Below are positions 1-7,727 of a stretch of DNA of 25,886 nucleotides, in pieces. The DNA lies in the IMG/VR virus record IMGVR_UViG_3300046520_000141, positions 1 through 25,886 of that record, one strand, 5' to 3'. This DNA is from a virus. The notes under the pieces are model-generated. The model did no database searches, had not been told where the DNA came from, and saw nothing but the letters and a program-made list of their open reading frames with translations. Each line of letters opens with the position of its first letter. Within the stretch, counting starts at the first letter, position 1. A program made the position numbers and the translations under genes.

Positions 1-57
1 CTGTAGCGTATCGTAAGTGCGAGAGGTCACTCCCCCCCCCTTGCATTACCAGACCCG

Positions 58-89
58 CTCACCCCCGGCTCGTCCGGGGGTGAGTTTTT
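58..89 (+). terminator. Rho-independent terminator
   Basis: An 11-bp perfect GC-rich stem (CTCACCCCCGG, positions 58-68, paired with CCGGGGGTGAG, 74-84) has a 5-nt loop and is followed directly by TTTTT (85-89). This is a classic intrinsic terminator for a plus-strand transcript entering from the left of the window. The gene it serves is not in view. On the minus strand there is no U tract after the stem, so it should act in one direction only. A run of nine or more C (31-40) lies just upstream. Confidence 0.85.
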
Positions 90-267
90 GTGGTGCTGAT
101 AGCCGGTAACAAATTCTCCACCTTTTTTCGTAGAATAGATGGTGGACGAAGTTACGTTACGACGGGCTGCACCTAAGTGGACTTCGTCCATCCCCGTCGC
201 CTACCGTTGGAAAAAGGAGGGGCGCACAAGGTCGGACGCCTTTCGCAAATTTGCCCGAAGGGCAACG

Positions 268-582
268 TCAGATGGCGCTCGCTTGGCTGGTGTAGCCATT
301 AGCTTGATTTGTAGCGCTGGTGCCGAAGTTTCGTAGGATCATCTCATCGACGACCGCTTGTTGCTGAGCCGTCAAGTTATCCGGATCAGTGATGGTGGCG
401 TGGGCCTGCGCCAATTCGTCGTCACTCATGGCAGCCGCCCAAGCAGCATGTTTCAGATGGTCTTCCATATCGGACAATATATCGCGAATTTTTTCATTGT
501 GATATCGGAATAAATTTGATCCAGATTGTGCAAAAGGCGATGCGTTGACAAGATAAGCTGCGCCGGATTGCCTCCCAGTCAT
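268..582 (-). CDS. Small hypothetical protein (start uncertain)
   Basis: This open frame encodes up to 104 residues. I do not recognise a named family. The C-terminal two thirds look like real protein: an acidic, helical stretch with MSDDELAQAHATITDP and then TAQQQAVVDEMILRNFG. The N-terminal part is less convincing. Possible starts are the ATG at 582, at 468 (MEDHLKH) or at 429 (MSDDEL); none has a good Shine-Dalgarno sequence. It stands alone, on the same strand as the late operon but separated from it by the plus-strand gene at 787. If a downstream start is right, the stretch from about 470 to 786 holds no other gene; it is AT-rich and probably carries the promoter of the 787 gene. It may be host or prophage-edge cargo. 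Confidence 0.4.
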   Translation of the reverse strand: MTGRQSGAAYLVNASPFAQSGSNLFRYHNEKIRDILSDMEDHLKHAAWAAAMSDDELAQAHATITDPDNLTAQQQAVVDEMILRNFGTSATNQANGYTSQASAI

Positions 583-786
583 GGGAATGATGGACTGGCA
601 GTTCGTGAAACATGGTTAACCAGTTCATTGATGCGAACATTGTTGCCGTTCGGCGCTTTTTGCTTGTTGGGGGCGACGGTTAGCGGCTAGGTGCCAAACA
701 GAGGATGACTGATCTCAGAATTGTAACGAGATTTTGCTCAAAGCGTAAAATAGCGGGCACAAATCTTTCAATATCGGAGAAAGCCT

Positions 787-1077
787 GTGCCTTGGTATGT
801 CGTTACTTACGAAATTCGAACGACAGATGATCCCAAAAAAGTGATGCGGCTGGAGGAAGAGTTGAGGAAAAACTCTGACTGGTGCATGCCAACGTTATCC
901 CACTGGATTATCAAAAATGATAATACGCCCGAGCAGATCATCGATCATCTCATAAAGGTCAATCTGATTGCTAAAGGGGATGGAATTTTTATTTTTGAAA
1001 CAACATTAAACGGTAGTTTTCGGCAGGCGAGCCGACATGCCACCGAATGGCTGCAGGCCAAATTAAAATCGGCTTGA
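787..1077 (+). CDS. Cas2/SinR-like ferredoxin-fold small protein
   Basis: The protein has 96 residues and starts with GTG at 787; a GGAG Shine-Dalgarno lies about 8 nt upstream within TATCGGAGAAAG. It opens with a hydrophobic beta strand (PWYVVTYEIR), then a charged helix, then SHWIIKNDNTPEQIIDHL, a second strand region (GDGIFIFETTL) and a C-terminal TEWLQAKL helix. This beta-alpha-beta-beta-alpha-beta plan and the strand-loop pattern around 'hWII..D.T.eQi.dhL' resemble small Cas2-like proteins often annotated as SinR-family, which stand outside CRISPR loci. No cas1 or repeat array is visible, so a role in spacer acquisition is not suggested. It is the only convincing plus-strand gene here, convergent with hicB. 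The family call is by pattern only; the biochemical role is unknown. Confidence 0.5.
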   Translation: MPWYVVTYEIRTTDDPKKVMRLEEELRKNSDWCMPTLSHWIIKNDNTPEQIIDHLIKVNLIAKGDGIFIFETTLNGSFRQASRHATEWLQAKLKSA

Positions 1078-1123
1078 TTTCGATCGTTGTTGGGCAAACT
1101 TCAACGTGATTGCATTAGAAGCA

Positions 1124-1516
1124 TCAACGTCGTCGCTCAATTTCGTTTCGGGCAGCCAGCGCAAGAAAAGCGCTACGTGTAAGGTTGCGCTGAACCGCTG
1201 CCTCGTCGATGGCCTCCAGCATAACCCTATCCATTGAGAGACTTACCTTGGCCAGTTTGCCACTGTTCCGAATATAGGGAACCATCACAAGGAAGGCGCC
1301 TTCCTTTAGGTCAGAGGCAGCTTCTGCCCGAATCGCTGCCAGATTTTGAGCGGCGGGCGGGTCTGCATCCTCCAAGTGGAGCGTCAGGGCATCCACCGCA
1401 TTAGGGATAATAGAGGACATGCTATCTGCCGAAGAGAAGCAGCCCGGCACGTCAGGAAAACGAATCAAGAAGGCATAATATCTGTCTTCTGTTACGACTG
1501 CGTAATAATTTCGCAT
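1124..1516 (-). CDS. hicB: HicB-family antitoxin, apparently orphan
   Basis: The protein has 130 residues, starting at the ATG at 1516 with GGGGGA five nt upstream; an in-frame ATG at 1528 has no such site. The N-terminal half has the HicB fold: MRNYYAVV, then FLIRFPDVPGCFSSADS, then a helix with NAVDALTLHLE. The C-terminal half (KVSLSMDRVMLEAIDEAA..NLTRSAFLALAA) is a ribbon-helix-helix DNA-binding region. HicB normally neutralises the HicA mRNA interferase and represses its own operon. No hicA-sized frame is seen on either side: only 67 bp separate it from gpD upstream and 46 bp from the convergent gene downstream. It could be a solitary regulator, or the toxin may have been lost. The family call is fairly sure. 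Confidence 0.75.
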   Translation of the reverse strand: MRNYYAVVTEDRYYAFLIRFPDVPGCFSSADSMSSIIPNAVDALTLHLEDADPPAAQNLAAIRAEAASDLKEGAFLVMVPYIRNSGKLAKVSLSMDRVMLEAIDEAAVQRNLTRSAFLALAARNEIERRR

Positions 1517-1583
1517 TTTGTCCCCCAATTGACGCCATATCTACTGTAATGGCTAGACCGCTCAAAGATGAAATTGGACTTTG

Positions 1584-2591
1584 TTACGGTACAGTTTCCA
1601 TTTTTAGCGTTGTGGACAAGCCGGCGCCTGTATCTAGGCTATGCGTGACCTCGCTGATCAGCCAGATCCCGTTGATCCCCGCCTTGAAACCAGTTACGCT
1701 GGCGCGCACGTCTGGATAGGCATCGGCGCGGCCGAGGGCCAGTTTCATGTCGAAGCTGGCCGGCGCACGCTTGATCCGGTCATGTTCCGCGGCGGCAGCG
1801 CGCTTGGCTGACGCCTCATCAGGATAAGTCTTGCGCAGCTTCTTCGCGCCTTTTTCGGTGCCAACAGTCACCGTCTTTCGCTTTGCTGCCATGCGATCGT
1901 GCCAGCTGGCTGTCACGCCTTCCTGCCCGTCGCGCTTCTGGCGCTGCCAGTTGTGGCTGTCGCCGCTGCGCCGGCTGATCGTGATGGTGGGCAGTGCTGC
2001 GCCGCTGGTGGTCGTGCCGGCGCCCTTCTTCGCGAAGATCAGCTTGCCGTCCTTGATCGTGGCTACGGCATCATTTTCTCGCCCCAGACGCTTCAGGAAG
2101 GCGATATCGCTCTCCCGGCTCTGATTGATGGTCGGCAATGCGATCGTTGCCAGGGCGGGCGCTATGCGGGCCTCCAGCCCATTTCTGCCGGCAACGTCCT
2201 TCAGGACGGCGCCCAGCGTGGTGTCGCGCCAGCTTTGTTCACGGCGGTTGCGGATGTCGCTGGTGAAGTCGGCTGCGTGGGCGCGGATGCGGATCTGATC
2301 GGGCGGGCCACTGTGGCTGACGTCGTCCACCTTGAACGTCCCTTTCTCGATCAGGCCGGGGGTGACGTCGCGGCCCTGTTTCCAGCCCAGAGCGATGCGC
2401 AGAACAGCACCCTCCGGCGGGATGGCCAGGCCACCGTCGCTGTCGTCCAGCACGATATCCAGCTGGTCCGCTTCATCCCCGCGTTTTTCCGACAGGCTGA
2501 GCGAGACGAGGCGCGGGCGCATAAGGCCGGTCAGGTCGCGGCCGTCCAGCGTGACGCGGAAATCCGGGATGTTGGCGATGCGGTCGGCCAT
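1584..2591 (-). CDS. D: Phage late control / tail protein gpD
   Basis: The protein has 335 residues and is P2 gpD-like (P2 gpD is somewhat longer, about 387). gpD is a baseplate-hub protein of the gp27-like family and is needed for tail completion. Recognisable features are the N-terminal DFRVTLDGRDLT, then RLVSLSLSEKRGDEADQLDI, the middle SRESDIAFLKRLGREND, and a C-terminal GINGIWLISEVTHSLD segment. All match the phage late control gene D family. Its ATG overlaps the gpU stop by one base, so translation is probably coupled. It is the last gene of the tail operon, as in P2. Unlike P2, no ogr-type zinc-finger activator gene follows; an orphan hicB does. Confidence 0.93.
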   Translation of the reverse strand: MADRIANIPDFRVTLDGRDLTGLMRPRLVSLSLSEKRGDEADQLDIVLDDSDGGLAIPPEGAVLRIALGWKQGRDVTPGLIEKGTFKVDDVSHSGPPDQIRIRAHAADFTSDIRNRREQSWRDTTLGAVLKDVAGRNGLEARIAPALATIALPTINQSRESDIAFLKRLGRENDAVATIKDGKLIFAKKGAGTTTSGAALPTITISRRSGDSHNWQRQKRDGQEGVTASWHDRMAAKRKTVTVGTEKGAKKLRKTYPDEASAKRAAAAEHDRIKRAPASFDMKLALGRADAYPDVRASVTGFKAGINGIWLISEVTHSLDTGAGLSTTLKMETVP

Positions 2592-2974
2592 CAGTCTTCC
2601 TCGTCCACGCGCAGCAGGTCGATGGCGAAGTCGATCCGTTGCGCGCGGCCATCGGTCATCAGGAAGCTATGGCGTTCATCGATCGCCTCGATCACATAGT
2701 CGCCGAAGATGGTGCCGGTGCCGTCGATCAGCGGCCAGGCTTCGCCGCTCTTGGCCATGGTGCGCAAATCCTCGATCGACACCCGGCCATCGGTGATTTC
2801 GGCATAGACCGAGCCGGACATGCTGACCGTTTCATCGCCGGGGCCGACGAACTGGGTCGCGTCGCGGGCGCCGACGCGCGCCGATCGGGCGTGGCGCCAG
2901 GACGCCTTGCGCTGCAATTCGTCATGCGCGAGCGTGGGGAGGTCGAAGATGAACATGCCGAGCGCCATCAACAT
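2591..2974 (-). CDS. U: Tail protein gpU
   Basis: The protein has 127 residues and belongs to the P2 gpU family, the tail terminator/tail-end protein that caps the tube during assembly. It starts MLMALGMFIFDLPTLAHDEL, then RHARSARVGARDATQFVGPG, then a GSVYAEITDGR strand and the typical GTGTIFGDYVIEAIDE..SFLMTDG region. It is shorter than P2 gpU (about 159). The ATG overlaps the last base of the gpT stop, and its own stop overlaps the gpD start, giving a tightly coupled T-U-D trio. A second in-frame ATG at residue 3 and another at residue 7 (MFIFDL) are alternative starts. Confidence 0.92.
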   Translation of the reverse strand: MLMALGMFIFDLPTLAHDELQRKASWRHARSARVGARDATQFVGPGDETVSMSGSVYAEITDGRVSIEDLRTMAKSGEAWPLIDGTGTIFGDYVIEAIDERHSFLMTDGRAQRIDFAIDLLRVDEED

Positions 2975-5451
2975 CAGGCATAATCTCCTTCGTCGCTGAA
3001 GGTGCTAGCGCGTCGTTCGCGCTCCAGTTGCTCCATCGCTTCGCGCACGGCCTTGGCGATTTCCTGCGGGTTGCCGCCGACACCATGGAAGTGAAGTTCA
3101 TATTTGCGCGCTTCGGGCGCGCGGCTGCCGCTGACAGGGTGCCGGGCCGCTGCGCCAGACGGTTGCGCTGCGGTCGCGGCCATCGCGATCGAGGGTGTTG
3201 CCGCGCCCAGCGCCATGGCGCGGGTGATGTCACCGGCCAGGCTGTTGATCCGCGCGATCGGCGCGCCCTGTTCGGCGCGGATGCCACCGTCCAGCCCCTG
3301 CATCATGAAGCCGCCGAACTGTGCGAAGACACGGGAGGGGCTATGGATGCCCAATTTTTCCTTGAACCATGTCGCGGCGGCGCCGGCGGCGTTGACGATG
3401 GTGGATTTGAGCGATCCGAGCATGGCGGTGATGCCCCGGATCAGGCCGACGATCATATTGCGGCCGATGTCGAACAAGTTGATCGAGCGCATATAGGAGA
3501 GGGCGGGCGTGAAGGCCGTTATCAGCAGGCCGACCGGACTGAAGGTCAGGAAGGCGCCGATCAGACCCTTGATCGCGTTCGAAGCTGCATCCTTGATGCC
3601 CTGCCAGAGATTGGCAAACCATGCGGAAATGCCGCCCCAATTTTTATAGAGCAGATAGCCGGCTCCCACCAGCAAACCGATGCCCAGCATCACGCCCGCC
3701 ACAATGCCGATCAGCGGCAACATGCCGATGCCGAGCAGCGTGGCCGCTGCGGCGAGCGCGGCAAAGGGGGCGACCAGCCCAGCAATGACGATCGCGCCGC
3801 TGCCCAGGATGACAAACAGGGCGGCCATGGCACCGGCGCCAAGGGCGATGGCCTTCGTCAAATTGGGGTGACGTTCCGCCAGTGTGGCCAGCTTGCCAGA
3901 CCATTCAGATAGCTTTTCGGACATGGCTGTAACCGTCGGCATCAACTGATCGCCGATCGTGTCCTTCATCAGCTTCGACTGGATGGTCAGCCGCTTCACC
4001 TTCTCCGCGCTGTCCTGCATGCGGTCGGCGAAGTCGGTGTTGACCGTGCCGTCCGCCGCCAGGGCGTCGGCCCGAATATTACGATATTCGTCAAAAGCCG
4101 ACATGAGCGGTCGCAGGGCCTGCTGTACCTGCATATCGCCGAACAGCCCCGCCAGTTTCGACTGGTCGCCGCCGGTGGCCTGCTGGGTCAGGCGCACGAT
4201 TTCCTCGATCGGGCTGCGGCCATCCTTCGCCGCCTTCTTCATGGCCGCCGGGATGTCGATGCCAAACGCCTTGAAATTCTTGATCGTGTCTTCCGCATTA
4301 ATTTTCGACACGAGGTTCTGGAGATTATTGGCGGCTGTCGAGGAGTCGCCCGCGCCCTTGCGCGTGATCTGCAAAGCGGCGGCCAGGTCCGCCACCGCAG
4401 GGGTGCCCTTTGATCCGAGGCTTTGCAGGTTGGCGGTCAGCTGCGGGAAATATTGCGCCATGTCCTTCACTTCGAAGGCGCCGCTCTTGCCCGCCTGGGC
4501 CATGATATCGATCGCCTTGCCGGTCTGCTCGATCGGCACCTTCAGATTGTCATAGGCGGCGAAGCTGGCCCGGCTGAGATCGGTGATGTCGGCCTTGTAG
4601 GCGGTGGCGGCGCGGCCGATCGGCGTCATCATGGCGGTGGCCTGTTTCCCGCCCAGGCCAAAGCCAGTCAGCGCATCGACGCCCTTTTGCAGGTCTGCGG
4701 GCATCTGGTTGACGGCCAGCGCCGCGCCGCGCAGTTCCTTGCCCATCTGGCGACCAGCTTCCCGCGACTGGTTCACCTTCTGGTTGATATCGGTCATGAC
4801 CGATTCATATTCCATCGCGCCATTGACCGCGTCCTCCAGCGGGCGGGCGATAACCATGCCGGTGCCGACTGCCGCCGCGCCGCCGGCGGCAAGGCCGGTG
4901 GCGGTGCCTTGGATACGAGAAAAGCGTTCGCGCGCGTCGGCGACCCTGCGGGTGCGGTCGGCCAATTCGCGCAGGCGGCGCTCCTGTTCGCGCAGCGTTT
5001 CATTGGTGGACGACGCTTCGGATCGCAGGCGCCGTTCGTGGGCGACAAGGTCGCGGGTGGAGATGCCGGCGGCCGACAGGCGTTCGCGTAGCGCCTGAAG
5101 GCGGGTGATCTGTTGCCCATGTTCCTGCGTCAGGCGGTTGGCTTCGCGACGGGCCTGTTCGAATTCCCGGCGCATGCGCTGGGTCGGATTGGCGGTCTGC
5201 GCCATTTCCCGGCCTAGCTGGGCCGCGCGGGCCTGCGCCTGCTGCATTTGGCGCGACGCATCGGTCAGGCCGGTCTTCAGGCGCCGGAATTCACCGATAT
5301 CGGCCTGGGCGCGCTCGACTTCGCGCAGACGATCGCGGGTGACGCGCAGCGACTGCGCGAGGCGCGTGGAGCCGCCCGCCGCTTCGCGCAACGGGCGGGT
5401 CAGCCGGTCACCGGCCTCAAGCAACATGCGGATGCGGAGCGTGCGGTCCAC
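2974..5451 (-). CDS. T: Tail tape measure protein gpT
   Basis: The protein has 825 residues, close to P2 gpT (about 815). It sets tail length and is threaded through the tube. The first 190 or so residues are charged and heptad-rich (RLREVERAQADIGEFRR; QEHGQQITRLQALRERLS), predicting long coiled coils. A tape-measure core follows at about 210-450 (MEYESVMTDINQKVNQ; DALTGFGLGGKQA; AALQITRKGAGDSSTAANN). A strongly hydrophobic, alanine- and glycine-rich stretch at about 530-605 (AIALGAGAMAALFVILGSG; LLVGAGYLLYKNWGGI) is the usual membrane-active region linked to DNA ejection. The C-terminal part has KLGIHSPSRVFAQFGGFMM, typical of tape measures. It starts 9 bp after the gpE' stop, in the expected position. 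Confidence 0.96.
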   Translation of the reverse strand: MDRTLRIRMLLEAGDRLTRPLREAAGGSTRLAQSLRVTRDRLREVERAQADIGEFRRLKTGLTDASRQMQQAQARAAQLGREMAQTANPTQRMRREFEQARREANRLTQEHGQQITRLQALRERLSAAGISTRDLVAHERRLRSEASSTNETLREQERRLRELADRTRRVADARERFSRIQGTATGLAAGGAAAVGTGMVIARPLEDAVNGAMEYESVMTDINQKVNQSREAGRQMGKELRGAALAVNQMPADLQKGVDALTGFGLGGKQATAMMTPIGRAATAYKADITDLSRASFAAYDNLKVPIEQTGKAIDIMAQAGKSGAFEVKDMAQYFPQLTANLQSLGSKGTPAVADLAAALQITRKGAGDSSTAANNLQNLVSKINAEDTIKNFKAFGIDIPAAMKKAAKDGRSPIEEIVRLTQQATGGDQSKLAGLFGDMQVQQALRPLMSAFDEYRNIRADALAADGTVNTDFADRMQDSAEKVKRLTIQSKLMKDTIGDQLMPTVTAMSEKLSEWSGKLATLAERHPNLTKAIALGAGAMAALFVILGSGAIVIAGLVAPFAALAAAATLLGIGMLPLIGIVAGVMLGIGLLVGAGYLLYKNWGGISAWFANLWQGIKDAASNAIKGLIGAFLTFSPVGLLITAFTPALSYMRSINLFDIGRNMIVGLIRGITAMLGSLKSTIVNAAGAAATWFKEKLGIHSPSRVFAQFGGFMMQGLDGGIRAEQGAPIARINSLAGDITRAMALGAATPSIAMAATAAQPSGAAARHPVSGSRAPEARKYELHFHGVGGNPQEIAKAVREAMEQLERERRASTFSDEGDYA

Positions 5452-5460
5452 GGGTGGTCC

Positions 5461-5894
5461 CTATTTTTCTGGATTGGATCGCTTGGCCGCGCTGGCGCGC
5501 CACTGCATCAGTTCGGCGATGCTCATAGGGTCCATCACCGGCGGACCCCAATGGAAGATGACCGCGATATCGGCCATCGCTTCTTCTACCCGTTCTGGGA
5601 GAGCGCCGCCTTCGCGTCCTTCGGCAGCAAAAAATCCATCACTTCGCTGCCCAGCTGAGTGAAGTCGGACGGGTCCATAGCGGCGATCTGCGCCTTCGTC
5701 AGGGTCGGGATGGTGATGCGGGGCAGGATATTTTCCAGCGCGCCATAATCGAGGTTGAGCAGGGCCGAGAGGCTGCACCCGCGCATTTCCCCAGCGGCGG
5801 GGCGGCGGACCTGAAGCTGGGTGATGGTGGTTTCGCCGACGACGATGGGGGTGTCGAGCGTGACGGTGGTGAGCTTCGGGGCTTTGTCGGACAT
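5461..5894 (-). CDS. E+E': Tail assembly chaperone fusion gpE+E' (via -1 frameshift)
   Basis: This is the frameshifted form of the gpT chaperone. Translation begins at the gpE ATG (5894), reads 89 codons to the TTG at 5630-5628, slips back one base at TTTTTTG and continues to the stop at 5461, giving about 144 residues (P2 E+E' is about 142). The shifted part contains MADIAVIFHWGPPVMDP, MSIAELMQWR and a basic end. This is the conserved E' motif, with the characteristic FHW followed by a short helix ending in a tryptophan. The E' frame stays open from well upstream of the slip site. In this family the short and long products cooperate to coat the tape measure during assembly. That the shift occurs in vivo is inferred from family precedent. 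Confidence 0.82.
5586..5894 (-). CDS. E: Tail assembly chaperone gpE
   Basis: The protein has 102 residues and is the unshifted product of the E/E' locus. It begins MSDKAPKLTTVTLDTPI, then TITQLQVRRPAAGEMRGCS, LLNLDYGALENILPRITIP and TLTKAQIAAMDPSDFTQL. This is the phage tail assembly chaperone, E/41-type pattern. It starts at an ATG with AAAGG about 10 nt upstream and lies 72 bp after the tube gene. A strong hairpin in that gap (5927-5954) may lower its expression relative to the tube. The last 13 residues are encoded beyond the slippery site and are replaced in the frameshifted form. Confidence 0.9.
   Translation of the reverse strand: MSDKAPKLTTVTLDTPIVVGETTITQLQVRRPAAGEMRGCSLSALLNLDYGALENILPRITIPTLTKAQIAAMDPSDFTQLGSEVMDFLLPKDAKAALSQNG
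5628..5634 (-). other. Programmed -1 ribosomal frameshift site TTTTTTG
   Basis: Read on the minus strand the sequence is GAT TTT TTG in the gpE frame, so the heptamer T TTT TTG is in the phase required for tandem -1 slippage (X XXY YYZ). It is the same heptamer as in P2 gene E. The -1 frame downstream runs directly into the conserved E' domain (ADIAVIFHW). The E stop lies 42 nt downstream of the heptamer. I did not identify a clear stimulatory stem-loop or pseudoknot. Confidence 0.85.
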
Positions 5895-5926
5895 TGATCG
5901 GGGCCTTTATGCCGAAAGGATCAGGG

Positions 5927-5954
5927 CGGCCCCGTCCATTGAGAGACGGGGCCG
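5927..5954 (-). terminator. Strong intercistronic hairpin between tube and chaperone genes
   Basis: A perfect 10-bp stem (CGGCCCCGTC at 5927-5936 with GACGGGGCCG at 5945-5954) encloses an 8-nt loop. It lies 13 nt after the tube-gene stop (5967), in the 72-bp gap before gpE. On the transcribed strand no U run follows, so it is not a textbook intrinsic terminator. It may act as an attenuator or as a 3'-end stabiliser of the abundant sheath-tube mRNA. The structure is visible in the sequence; the role is inferred. Confidence 0.5.
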
Positions 5955-5966
5955 TTGTGGCGGGGA

Positions 5967-6479
5967 TCAGAAGAGGCCCAGCGCGCTGCGGATGCTGGCG
6001 CGGCGATCGACGCCGTCGACAATCTCGATGCCAGCAAGGAAATCGATCTCGATTTCGGTGCGGCCGTTCCAGACCAGCTTGTAATAAGCGAGCGCCGAGG
6101 TAACGCCGAATTCGCCCAGTTCGCCGACCTTCTGATCGCCAAACTCGATTTCCTTGTGGCGCCCGCGCACGATGATCTCGACACTGTCAATGTCGCTGGT
6201 GTCGTCCTGCTGATAGGCGCCGGCAAAACGCAGATAATTGCCATCGACCGTGGTGACGCCCCATTGGCGCAGGACGTCGCGCATCGGGCCGCCGAAGGTG
6301 GATTTGAGTTCCAGCGCCTCCATGCCCAGATCGAGCGAGATCGGGCCGCCCATGCCGCCGCCGCGCCACTCCTCCATCTTGCGCGTGAGGGTGGGCAGGG
6401 TGACGGACGAAACCTCGGCAATATAGTCGAGGCTTTCGTTGAAGAGCATCATATCCTTAAGGACGCGGGGCAGGCCCAT
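5967..6479 (-). CDS. FII: Major tail tube protein gpFII
   Basis: The protein has 170 residues (P2 FII is 172). It forms the inner tube of the contractile tail. It begins MGLPRVLKDMMLFNESLDYI with EVSSVTLPTLTRKMEEWRGGGM, the classic FII start, then GPISLDLGMEALE, VEIIVRGRHKEIEFGDQK and ALAYYKLVWNGRTEIEIDF. These match the phage tail tube FII family over the whole length. It follows the sheath gene by 52 bp with an AAAGGA Shine-Dalgarno about 10 nt before the ATG. It is followed by a strong hairpin. Confidence 0.97.
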   Translation of the reverse strand: MGLPRVLKDMMLFNESLDYIAEVSSVTLPTLTRKMEEWRGGGMGGPISLDLGMEALELKSTFGGPMRDVLRQWGVTTVDGNYLRFAGAYQQDDTSDIDSVEIIVRGRHKEIEFGDQKVGELGEFGVTSALAYYKLVWNGRTEIEIDFLAGIEIVDGVDRRASIRSALGLF

Positions 6480-6531
6480 GGCGGTGTTCCTTTGCGATCA
6501 GGGAAAAGGGGAGAGGCGTCGCGCGCCTGCG

Positions 6532-7713
6532 TCAGTTCGTCTCGCTCAGCTGCGCAGCGAAATCGGCGAAGTACTCGTCGGTGATTTCCTGGCTGAAACT
6601 CAAATCTTCCAGCGGCGGCGGCACCGTATATTTGTAGCGAATGGTCAGCTTGCCGGTCTTGAGCGTGTCGATGGTATTGACCGTCTCATCATACCAGGCT
6701 TCGGCGCCCAGCAGCACGCCGGCGGCCTTCAGCTTGCGGAACAGGCCATTGACGGTCTCGATCACATCCTTGGCGAGCGCAGGCGTCAGCGGCTTGTCCG
6801 ACGCCCATTCCATGCCGAGGATGATCGTGTCGGCCAGCAGCTGCGCCACGCGCACGGTGCTTTCAAAGACGAAATTGGGATCGTCGGAACAGGTGCGGTT
6901 GCCCCAGAAAGCGAAGCCGCTGGTCTTGCGGATCAGCGCCGTGATCTCGGAGGCATTGAGCAGGCCGGCATCGCTGTCCTGATCCTCGATATCCCAATGG
7001 ATGGGCTGGCTGAGGCCGACGACGCCATCGACTGCGACATTAGACAGGGTCTTTTGCGGCCCGGTATCCTCATCGATCATGGCGCGCAGGCCCATGGCAT
7101 GCGCTGCGGCATAGCTGGGGACGTTGGCGCTGCTGTCCGTATCCCAGACGGTGAAGTCCGGCATCAGCAGCATCAGTTCGCGCTGGCTGAAATTGGCGCG
7201 ATAGAGTTTGGCGGCGGCGATGGTGGCGCCGATCGCGCGGGCATAGACGAAGCCGCGCAGCTTCTTGGCTACGACGGCCAGCGCCGTGGTGACCGCCTGC
7301 GTTTCCAGACCCGGCGTGCCGAGGATACGCGGGATGACGCCGACCACCGACGCCGCCGTCAGCAGCGCCTGCATGCCGGTGCGCGTGCCATCTTCCTTGA
7401 CGGTGCCGATGACATTGCTGGCGGATTCGGCGTCGGTCTCGCCCTCCTCGACGCGAATGACGACGATCACCGGACGGGTGATGTTGGCGATGGCCTGAAG
7501 GCTGCGGGCAAGGGTGCCGGTGCTACCGGCCTGGCCGATCGCGGTTTCCACGTTGGAGATCAGAACCGGGGTGTCGAGCGGGAAGGTGTCGGCATCGGCA
7601 TCGGCGCCGGTGGCGATCAGGCCGATGATCGCGGTGCTGACCGCTGTCAGCGTGCGGGCGCCATTCGACACTTCGGTAACGGTGATGCCATGCTTGAACG
7701 TCGTGGTGGCCAT
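6532..7713 (-). CDS. FI: Major tail sheath protein gpFI
   Basis: The protein has 393 residues (P2 FI is 396). It polymerises around the tube and contracts on infection. Diagnostic segments are the start MATTTFKHGITVTEVSNGAR, VSTAIIGLIATGADADADTF, FPLDTPVLIS, the middle IPRILGTPGLETQAV, the conserved GFAFWGNRTCSDDPNFVFES and MEWASDKPLTPALAKDVIETV near the C-terminus. It is full length with no gaps. It lies 14 bp after gpW, so unlike P2 there is little room for a separate F promoter between W and FI. Confidence 0.98.
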   Translation of the reverse strand: MATTTFKHGITVTEVSNGARTLTAVSTAIIGLIATGADADADTFPLDTPVLISNVETAIGQAGSTGTLARSLQAIANITRPVIVVIRVEEGETDAESASNVIGTVKEDGTRTGMQALLTAASVVGVIPRILGTPGLETQAVTTALAVVAKKLRGFVYARAIGATIAAAKLYRANFSQRELMLLMPDFTVWDTDSSANVPSYAAAHAMGLRAMIDEDTGPQKTLSNVAVDGVVGLSQPIHWDIEDQDSDAGLLNASEITALIRKTSGFAFWGNRTCSDDPNFVFESTVRVAQLLADTIILGMEWASDKPLTPALAKDVIETVNGLFRKLKAAGVLLGAEAWYDETVNTIDTLKTGKLTIRYKYTVPPPLEDLSFSQEITDEYFADFAAQLSETN

Positions 7714-7727
7714 GGACGGACCTTTCT

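Noticed and set aside
1-57. Possible 3' end of a tRNA or other stable RNA before the terminator
   Set aside because: A CCA occurs near 49-51, but no T-arm (GTTC-type) or matching acceptor stem can be recognised. The short visible stretch does not support any RNA family.
139-336. Plus-strand 65-codon ORF near the left end
   Set aside because: No Shine-Dalgarno, arginine-rich shadow-like composition, and its 3' end runs over the minus-strand ORF at 268-582.
6510-6530. AGGCG/CGCCT mini-hairpin between sheath and tube genes
   Set aside because: Only 5 bp and GC-rich, well within chance for this base composition; it does not match hairpins A and B.
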